The notes below the pieces were generated by a model. The model was not told where the DNA came from. It saw only the letters and a program-made list of their open reading frames with translations, and did no database searches. Shown here in pieces: positions 1 to 5,120 of a DNA stretch of 6,829 nucleotides. Position numbers and translations under genes: made by a program. The stretch comes from CADAWZ01 sp045114665 (lineage in GTDB: Bacteria; Vulcanimicrobiota; CADAWZ01), in contig JBGUKW010000074.1 of assembly GCA_045114665.1 (NCBI GenBank), positions 1 through 6,829 on the forward strand. The letters are read 5' to 3'. Numbering within the stretch: the first letter of the stretch is position 1; each line of letters begins with the position of its first letter.

Positions 1-218
1 CTCCGCCTATGCCGAGTATGCAGGCTCCGCCTCCTCCGCCTATGCCGAGTATGCAAGCTCCGCCTCCTCCGCCTATGCCGAGTATGCCGAGTATGCCACC
101 ACCGCCTCCACCACCACAGGGAATGGGTGGAGGGTTGCCACCACCGCCTCCACCACCACAGGGAATGGGTGGAGGATTACCACCACCGCCTCCGCCACCT
201 CCAGGGATGAGGCATTAA
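1..218 (+). CDS. Proline-rich tandem-repeat protein, C-terminal part (5' end outside window)
   Basis: The frame is open from the first base of the window, so the start codon lies upstream and only about 72 C-terminal residues are visible. They are almost entirely low complexity. Two copies of an 11-residue unit (MPSMQAPPPPP) follow the tail of an earlier one. After a short MPSMPSM linker come two copies of a 14-residue unit (PPPPPPPQGMGGGL) and a diverged last copy with eight prolines ending in GMRH. No signal peptide, membrane segment or catalytic motif is visible in this part. Proline runs of five to eight residues normally stall ribosomes and need elongation factor EF-P; that is family-independent knowledge. 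Such tails are often flexible linkers or ligands for other proteins, but no function can be assigned here. The gene ends 26 bases before the next one, with no terminator between, so the two are probably co-transcribed. Its base composition is far richer in GC than the rest of the window because of proline and glycine codons. Confidence 0.75.
   Translation, partial: PPMPSMQAPPPPPMPSMQAPPPPPMPSMPSMPPPPPPPQGMGGGLPPPPPPPQGMGGGLPPPPPPPPGMRH
9..74 (+). repeat. Two perfect-length 33-bp tandem repeats encoding MPSMQAPPPPP
   Basis: Units at 9-41 and 42-74 differ at one base (cag versus caa for Gln). Bases 1-8 match the end of a further copy, so the array continues upstream of the window. The unit is a whole number of codons, so gain or loss of copies keeps the reading frame. 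Confidence 0.9.
96..218 (+). repeat. 42-bp tandem repeats encoding PPPPPPPQGMGGGL
   Basis: Full units lie at 96-137 and 138-179 and differ only in the last two codons (ggg ttg versus gga tta). A diverged, shortened third copy at 180-218 carries eight prolines and runs to the stop codon. The near identity of the two full units suggests recent duplication or ongoing homogenisation. Confidence 0.88.
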
Positions 219-232
219 TTAGATAATTAAGT

Positions 233-237
233 AAGGA
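233..237 (+). promoter_or_regulatory. Ribosome binding site for the 480-residue protein
   Basis: AAGGA lies seven bases before the ATG at 245, which supports this start. The 26-base gap holds no visible promoter or terminator. Confidence 0.7.
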
Positions 238-244
238 TAAATTT

Positions 245-1687
245 ATGGAATCTATTTTATTTGATTTGAATCCTTCTATGAAGCAATTTACAGATAATGC
301 TTTGAGAATGAATAATATGCTTCACAAGGCACAACATCATGAATCTAAAGCTAAAACATCTAAAGCTTCAAAAACAGCTGGTTCAAATATAGGAACAGAT
401 ACAGCTTTTTCAGGAGATGATATGATGGGAGGCATGGATTTAGGAGATTATAGGGGAGGAGGTTCTTCTTCTTTTGAATCATTTAGACAGAGTGAAGATG
501 ATTCAGATTCTCCTGATAGAAAGCCACCAAATTTATCGGCTATGCTTTCATGCATGAATAATAATTCTACTTCAGAATTGCCCAGTAATATTTATCAAGA
601 TCAGAAAGTTAATAATCAAGTTTTGCCTGTATCAGAAAATTCTTATAGACAAAATGATTCAGAAAATAATTTAAGTGTAACTGCTCCAGAAAATAATAAT
701 GTAGGTGTTTTGAGTGGTAATGAATACAATAATTCGTCGGAATCGCAATATTCACAAGAAACATCGATAGACAAGCCTCCAGCTCAAACTGAAATTTTAA
801 ATGAACATAATTTTTCTGTTGATGTAGAACCCAAAAAAGAAACTACAGATTCTGTTTCAACTGTATCTGAAAAAATAGAAAATAATAAAAAATATAAGAG
901 TTCCAAATCTCAAGAGCAAGTAGTAATATCTAAAGAACCTGAAAAGAAAAAGGAAGAAAAGGTTGATCAGAAAGTTGAAGTTAAAAAAGAATCTGCTTGG
1001 AATTCTCTTCTTTCTTTTGATGAGGGATTTTTGATTGCAACAGATGAAAAATTTTTACAGTTAGGTGCTGTTGATGAAGTCAATCCAGATGAACCTGAAG
1101 CTGTTTCTTTTGAAGAAGTTTCAGTTCCAGTAGTAGATACTTCTGTTTCTGAGGTTGAAATTTTAAAGTCTATAATTCCTGTAAATGCTTTTAGTGATTA
1201 TGAATATTCAATGCTTGTATATTACTTGTCATTTTATGGAAAAAAGGTATTGAAATTGTGTGCTGATTTTGGAGTAAAGATTCTTCCAAATGCTTTGAAT
1301 GGTTCTTTGGGCAGATATTCAAAAAATGAAAAGACTTGTTTTATACTTCCAAGTTCTTTAAATTCAAATGAATTATTTATTGCTCCAAGATTATATATGG
1401 CTGTTGCTTTTGATCATGCACTTGGTGGAGAAGATTTTTCTTCAGAAAAATCACCAGCTGTTTTAAGCAGTTGGCAGATGTGTAGAGATAGAATTAATGG
1501 ACATTTATTCCAAGATATATTTTCTTCAAGCACTCCTTCAAGATATTTTGCCCAATCTGTAGAATCTTTTTTGAGACAGAGAGATGAATGTCCAAATTCT
1601 TATTTTTTCAATCATGATCAACTATATGATTATGATCGTTCAATGTTTTCTTATGTAGAATATCTATTTAATCAGATGAAAGGTTAA
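245..1687 (+). CDS. Unknown protein: disordered N-terminal half plus possible inactive lethal-factor/PPEP-like domain
   Basis: A 480-residue protein with no signal peptide or membrane segment, so probably cytoplasmic. Residues 1-250 are low complexity: a Lys/His/Ser-rich start, a Gly/Ser stretch, long Asn/Ser/Glu-rich sequence and a Lys/Glu-rich segment at about 210-250. Residues 250 to 480 look folded. From about 303 on, the pattern resembles the catalytic domain of anthrax lethal factor-like peptidases, which include Pro-Pro endopeptidases. There is a helix, then GVKILPNAL, then GRYSKNEKTCFILPSS, then VAFDHALGG (387-395) where HExxHALD is expected, then RYFAQSVESFL (433-443) where ExFAE is expected. 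On this reading only His391 of the zinc/catalytic set remains: the first His is Val387, the Glu is Ala388, and the third ligand is Arg433 (or Gln437). This similarity is judged by eye and may be coincidence; no function is assigned. The gene stops one base before the next start, so the two are translationally linked. Confidence 0.85.
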   Translation: MESILFDLNPSMKQFTDNALRMNNMLHKAQHHESKAKTSKASKTAGSNIGTDTAFSGDDMMGGMDLGDYRGGGSSSFESFRQSEDDSDSPDRKPPNLSAMLSCMNNNSTSELPSNIYQDQKVNNQVLPVSENSYRQNDSENNLSVTAPENNNVGVLSGNEYNNSSESQYSQETSIDKPPAQTEILNEHNFSVDVEPKKETTDSVSTVSEKIENNKKYKSSKSQEQVVISKEPEKKKEEKVDQKVEVKKESAWNSLLSFDEGFLIATDEKFLQLGAVDEVNPDEPEAVSFEEVSVPVVDTSVSEVEILKSIIPVNAFSDYEYSMLVYYLSFYGKKVLKLCADFGVKILPNALNGSLGRYSKNEKTCFILPSSLNSNELFIAPRLYMAVAFDHALGGEDFSSEKSPAVLSSWQMCRDRINGHLFQDIFSSSTPSRYFAQSVESFLRQRDECPNSYFFNHDQLYDYDRSMFSYVEYLFNQMKG

Positions 1688-1688
1688 C

Positions 1689-2006
1689 ATGTGTCAACTA
1701 TTGATTTATCCACTTGTAAGAAGTAATATTGGATATATTCCAGATGAAAATTCACTTATTGCAAAAGTTATATTGGCAGAAGATGGAATATTTTATACTG
1801 AATGTGTTGATTGGGCTTTGAAAGAAAAAATAAATTCCATATTTAATACTCCTATTTATGTCAGAAAATCAAATATGGATAACAACTATTTTTCTTTTGA
1901 ATATTCAGTTTTAAATCCTTCTAAGGGGGAGTTTTTGGAAGAAATTCTCTATAGGCTTACTCTTTATAATTTGTGGGGAAAATATTATGTTCCCAAAAAA
2001 GATTAA
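1689..2006 (+). CDS. Hypothetical protein, 105 residues, unknown family
   Basis: I do not recognise this protein. It starts one base after the stop of the 480-residue gene. The AAAGG at 1680-1683 region, inside the end of that gene, can act as its ribosome binding site, so translational coupling is likely. It is a small, mixed alpha/beta-looking protein rich in aromatic residues (many Tyr, Phe and Trp). There is a hydrophobic N-terminal strand (QLLIYPLV), a Cys-Val-Asp-Trp segment near residue 40 and a helical C-terminal part (FLEEILYRLTLYNLW) before a short basic tail. There is no signal peptide, clear membrane helix or known catalytic motif. Its last 20 bases overlap the next gene in another frame, which supports real expression of both. 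It may work with the upstream protein; this rests only on position. Confidence 0.72.
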   Translation: MCQLLIYPLVRSNIGYIPDENSLIAKVILAEDGIFYTECVDWALKEKINSIFNTPIYVRKSNMDNNYFSFEYSVLNPSKGEFLEEILYRLTLYNLWGKYYVPKKD

Positions 2007-2265
2007 TTTTGAAGACCTTCCATGTGCTAAATGCAAAGACCATTGTTGTGAAAAGTTTTTTATCATATTGACAGGTGTGAAAGATAAAGATTGGATAAAA
2101 TGGCTTGCTTATCATGATGGAGTAGATGTGAAGAGGCTTGACAAAGAAAATATTCAAGTTTGGATAAATAACAAATGTTCTTATCTAAATGAGGATAAGT
2201 CATGTTCAATATATAATAAACGCCCTGATGTGTGCAGAAAATTTCAATGTCCATATAAAATATAG
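1987..2265 (+). CDS. YkgJ-family cysteine cluster protein
   Basis: A 92-residue protein with eight cysteines in the pattern of the YkgJ / CxxCxxCC family (putative zinc- or iron-binding). The N-terminal cluster is Cys13-x2-Cys16-x3-Cys20-Cys21. The C-terminal cluster has Cys64, Cys73, Cys83 and Cys88 within the characteristic C-x-Y-L ... C-x-I-Y-x-x-R-P-x-x-C-R-x-F-x-C signature. These residues probably bind an Fe-S cluster or a metal ion; the biochemical role of the family is poorly defined, so no reaction is proposed. The length suits the shorter members of the family. The start is supported by GGGGA at 1975-1979, seven bases upstream of the ATG. It overlaps the previous gene by 20 bases and ends 15 bases before dgt, which places it in the same operon as dNTP hydrolase, primase and sigma factor. 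Confidence 0.88.
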   Translation: MFPKKINFEDLPCAKCKDHCCEKFFIILTGVKDKDWIKWLAYHDGVDVKRLDKENIQVWINNKCSYLNEDKSCSIYNKRPDVCRKFQCPYKI

Positions 2266-2269
2266 AAAT

Positions 2270-2276
2270 GAGGTGA
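2270..2276 (+). promoter_or_regulatory. Ribosome binding site that fixes the GTG start of dgt
   Basis: GAGGTGA sits four bases before GTG at 2281. An in-frame stop (TGA at 2269-2271) lies just upstream, and no in-frame ATG is near, so GTG is the best start. The conserved N-terminal IRERFEHRE segment follows at once. Confidence 0.72.
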
Positions 2277-2280
2277 TTTT

Positions 2281-3366
2281 GTGTCTAAATTTGATAATCT
2301 GTCGATTAGAGAACGATTTGAACATCGTGAAGTTGCTCTTTTATCAAAAAGAGCTTGTCTTTCGATAAATTCAAAAGGTAGAAAAGTTTTTGAAGAAAAA
2401 TGTTCTACAAGAACAGATTTTCAAAGAGATAGGGATAGAATTATTTATTCAAAAGCCTTTAAAAGACTTAAACACAAAACACAATGTTTCATATATCCAG
2501 AGGGAGATTATTTTAGAACGAGGCTTACACATACACTTGAAATTACACAAATAGGAAGATCTATCGCAAGGGCATTAAATTTAAATGAAGATTTGACAGA
2601 AGCAATAGGACTTGGTCATGATTTAGGGCATGCCCCATTTGGACATGCAGGTGAAGACATACTTGATTCAATTTTAATCTCAATATCTCCAAATGAACGT
2701 TTTAGCCATAATGAACAGTCTTTGAGGGTTGTAGATGTTCTTGAAAATAATAGAAAGGGATTAAATTTAACTTACGAAGTCAGGAATGGAATTTTAAAGC
2801 ATACAAAAGGAAGAGCAGATTTACATTTTGATGATTCAGATAAATCTTTTATGCCATCAACATTGGAAGGAAGGATAATAAGGATTTCAGATAGGGTTGG
2901 ATATCTAAATCATGATATAGATGATTCAATTATGGCAGGAATTATAAAAGAATCCGATTTACCCAAAGAAGTAGTAAAAGAAATTGGAACAACATCTTCT
3001 CAAAGATTAAATACAATTATTTCTGATATTATAAATATGAGTACAGACAAAGACGATATTTATATGAGCGATAGAATGTATAAATGTATGAATCTTTTGA
3101 AAGAATTTATGTTTAAAAGAGTTTATACAGACCCTAATGCAAAATTAGAGGAAGTAAAAGCAAGAAGAATGTTGGAAAGTATGTTTGAATATTTTAGAAA
3201 AAATCCAAATAAAATTCCAAGCGATTTTTTAAATGATGATATATCTCTTGAAAGAAGTATATCTGATTATATTTCTGGTATGAGTGATTCTTTTGCAATT
3301 TATACTTATGAAGAAATATTTATTCCCAAAGTTTGGGATTTTTCTGTTTTAAAACGTGAAAATTGA
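2281..3366 (+). CDS. dgt: dGTPase-like dNTP triphosphohydrolase (HD domain)
   Basis: A 361-residue protein of the deoxyguanosinetriphosphate triphosphohydrolase-like family. Family members hydrolyse dNTPs to the deoxynucleoside and triphosphate, trimming the dNTP pool in the cytoplasm; the exact substrate cannot be told from sequence. The N-terminal part has the family pattern RTDFQRDRDRIIYSKAFKRLKHKTQ (about 44-68). The HD metal site is complete: His84 in RLTHTLE, His113-Asp114 in GHDLGHAPFGH, and Asp204 in RISDRVGYLNHDIDD. The accessory histidines His117, His122, His143 (FSHNEQS) and His174 (ILKHTKG) are also present, so the enzyme should be active. Length is normal to slightly long for the short, non-E. 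coli type of the family. The C-terminal stretch to residue 361 is helical and less conserved. Its stop codon shares one base with the start of dnaG, so it is coupled to the primase gene. Confidence 0.95.
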   Translation: MSKFDNLSIRERFEHREVALLSKRACLSINSKGRKVFEEKCSTRTDFQRDRDRIIYSKAFKRLKHKTQCFIYPEGDYFRTRLTHTLEITQIGRSIARALNLNEDLTEAIGLGHDLGHAPFGHAGEDILDSILISISPNERFSHNEQSLRVVDVLENNRKGLNLTYEVRNGILKHTKGRADLHFDDSDKSFMPSTLEGRIIRISDRVGYLNHDIDDSIMAGIIKESDLPKEVVKEIGTTSSQRLNTIISDIINMSTDKDDIYMSDRMYKCMNLLKEFMFKRVYTDPNAKLEEVKARRMLESMFEYFRKNPNKIPSDFLNDDISLERSISDYISGMSDSFAIYTYEEIFIPKVWDFSVLKREN

Positions 3367-5120
3367 TGAACGAACAATTAAAAGAAAAAGTAAATGAAGT
3401 TTTACAAGCTGTAAAAATTGAAGAAGTTATTTCTGATTACATACAGTTAAAGAGGGTTGGAAAAAGATATGCAGGAGTATGTCCTTTTCACAATGATAGA
3501 GATCCTTCTCTTTCTGTAAATACGGAAAAAGGATTTTTTCACTGTTTTGGCTGTGGAGTTGGTGGAAATGCAATCAATTTTGTAATGAAAGCAGAAAATA
3601 TTTCCTTTAAAGAGGCACTTGCAAAAGTGGCTTCCAAGGCTGGAATACAAATTGACATTTCTATTGAGAAGAGCTCAGAACAAATAAAATCTGAAAATAT
3701 TGAAAAAATAATAAGAGAATCTGCACTATTTTATTTCAATACTTTACATTCTGGTAATTATCCAAATAATTTTGAATATCTTGAGAAAAGAGGTATATCA
3801 AGAGAAACAATTAGGCGTTTTGGAATTGGTTGTTCGCCAGTAGGAAGAGCAAATTTAGTCTATTATCTGCAACAAAAAGGTTATGCTATTGACGATATAA
3901 TTGATTCTGGAATGGCTACAAAATATGATGATGGAAATGTTTCAGATTGTTTTAGAGGAAGAATTACGATTCCCATTGTAAATTATTTGGGCAAATTTGT
4001 AGCAATGGGCGGACGAACTCTTGACAGTGCCTATTCAAAATATATAAATTCCCAAGAAACAGTTATTTTTTCTAAAGGGAAAAATTTTTTTGGCTTGAAT
4101 TTGTCAAAATCATATATTCAGAAAAAAAATTATGCCATTGTTGTTGAAGGATATTTTGATATGATTTCACTTTGGCAACATGGAATAAATAATGCCTGTG
4201 CTTCTATGGGGACATCTTTGACATCAATACAGGCTTCTCTTTTGAGAAAATTTACATCAAATGCTATATTGATGTATGATTCTGATTCAGCAGGAAAATC
4301 GGCTTCCGATAGGAATCTTGAGATTTTTTACAATGTTGGAATAACTCCTAAAGTGGCTATCTTGCCAGAAGGATATGATCCTGACCTCTATGTAAGAGAA
4401 TTTGGGGCTGAAGGAATAGAAAAAATTGTTGAAAATTCGCTAGATATAATGGATTTTTATATAAGCGAATTGAAGGGAAAATGTGATTTATCTACTCCTA
4501 CTGGAAAATCTGAATTTGCAAATAAGACATTGGCACATTTAATAAAATTAAATGATCCTGTTATTGTTTCAGAATATTTAAAGAAAATTGCTGAAGAATC
4601 TCAGACTTCTGAAGAAGTTTTGAGGAAAATGATAACAGGAAAATCTGATATAACTCCTAAAAGTTTTTTTAAAAATAATAATATCTCATCTATAGAAGAA
4701 GAAATTTTATCAGTCTTATTTCGTTATCCAAAATTTCTTCCTGATGTTGTAGATATAATGAATTCTGTAGATTTTAAAGATAAAAATCTCAAAAAAATAT
4801 ATGATATATTGATTTTAATAGAACCAAATTCTCCACTAACAATGGAAGATTTTTCTGCTTATGTAGAAGAAGAAGGATTAATAAATAAAATAATTGAATT
4901 GTTAATTTCTGAAAATAGTGGAGTAGATAATGAAGATTCAGCGAAAATACTTATAGATGAATTAAAAAATAAATTATCTGAAAAAATTTTGAAAGAAAAA
5001 TTCGCTGTATTAAAAAAAGAAGTAGAGGAAGCTTTGATCAATAATACAATAGATCGTAATGATGAACGATTTATAGAATATCAACGGCTTTATCGTCATT
5101 TTAAAGGGAGAAGAACATGA
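3366..5120 (+). CDS. dnaG: DNA primase DnaG
   Basis: A 584-residue replicative primase, about the length of the E. coli enzyme. It makes the short RNA primers that start Okazaki fragments and works with the DnaB helicase. The N-terminal CHC2 zinc-binding domain has Cys39-x2-His42-x17-Cys60-x2-Cys63. The RNA polymerase core follows, with the conserved CFRGRITIPI (195-204) and KYINSQETVIFSKGKNFFGL (226-243 area). The TOPRIM metal site is intact: Glu261 and Asp265 in VEGYFD, and Asp305 and Asp307 in YDSDSAG. Residues from about 440 on are a helical, less conserved helicase-binding region. I chose ATG at 3366 (TGATG overlap with the dgt stop); a TTG at 3363 would add one residue and is less likely. 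No strong ribosome binding site is visible, so translation may depend on coupling to dgt. It overlaps rpoD by four bases. Confidence 0.97.
   Translation: MNEQLKEKVNEVLQAVKIEEVISDYIQLKRVGKRYAGVCPFHNDRDPSLSVNTEKGFFHCFGCGVGGNAINFVMKAENISFKEALAKVASKAGIQIDISIEKSSEQIKSENIEKIIRESALFYFNTLHSGNYPNNFEYLEKRGISRETIRRFGIGCSPVGRANLVYYLQQKGYAIDDIIDSGMATKYDDGNVSDCFRGRITIPIVNYLGKFVAMGGRTLDSAYSKYINSQETVIFSKGKNFFGLNLSKSYIQKKNYAIVVEGYFDMISLWQHGINNACASMGTSLTSIQASLLRKFTSNAILMYDSDSAGKSASDRNLEIFYNVGITPKVAILPEGYDPDLYVREFGAEGIEKIVENSLDIMDFYISELKGKCDLSTPTGKSEFANKTLAHLIKLNDPVIVSEYLKKIAEESQTSEEVLRKMITGKSDITPKSFFKNNNISSIEEEILSVLFRYPKFLPDVVDIMNSVDFKDKNLKKIYDILILIEPNSPLTMEDFSAYVEEEGLINKIIELLISENSGVDNEDSAKILIDELKNKLSEKILKEKFAVLKKEVEEALINNTIDRNDERFIEYQRLYRHFKGRRT
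5105..5110 (+). promoter_or_regulatory. Ribosome binding site for rpoD inside the end of dnaG
   Basis: AGGGAG lies six bases before the ATG at 5117. This is stronger than anything upstream of dnaG and lets rpoD be translated efficiently from the shared message. Confidence 0.72.

Noticed and set aside
1..218. Repeat array considered as CRISPR or non-coding repeats
   Set aside because: Units are contiguous with no spacers, are multiples of three bases, and encode a continuous proline-rich frame.
2068..2096. TTGACA, a perfect -35 match, inside the ykgJ gene upstream of dgt
   Set aside because: At 16 to 18 bases downstream there is only TTGGAT-like sequence with at most three of six -10 matches. 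It encodes conserved-looking coding sequence and is likely chance.
2138..2168. Second TTGACA inside ykgJ, with GATAAA downstream
   Set aside because: The spacer would be 19 bases and the -10 matches only four of six. It is too weak to call, although an internal promoter for dgt-dnaG-rpoD somewhere in this gene is not excluded.
1957..2254. Open frames on the minus strand across the small-gene region
   Set aside because: They lie opposite the 105-residue gene and the cysteine-cluster gene, lack ribosome binding sites, and the products resemble no protein family.
3363..3365. TTG start for dnaG giving one extra residue
   Set aside because: ATG at 3366 is the better codon and makes the common TGATG stop-start overlap with dgt.
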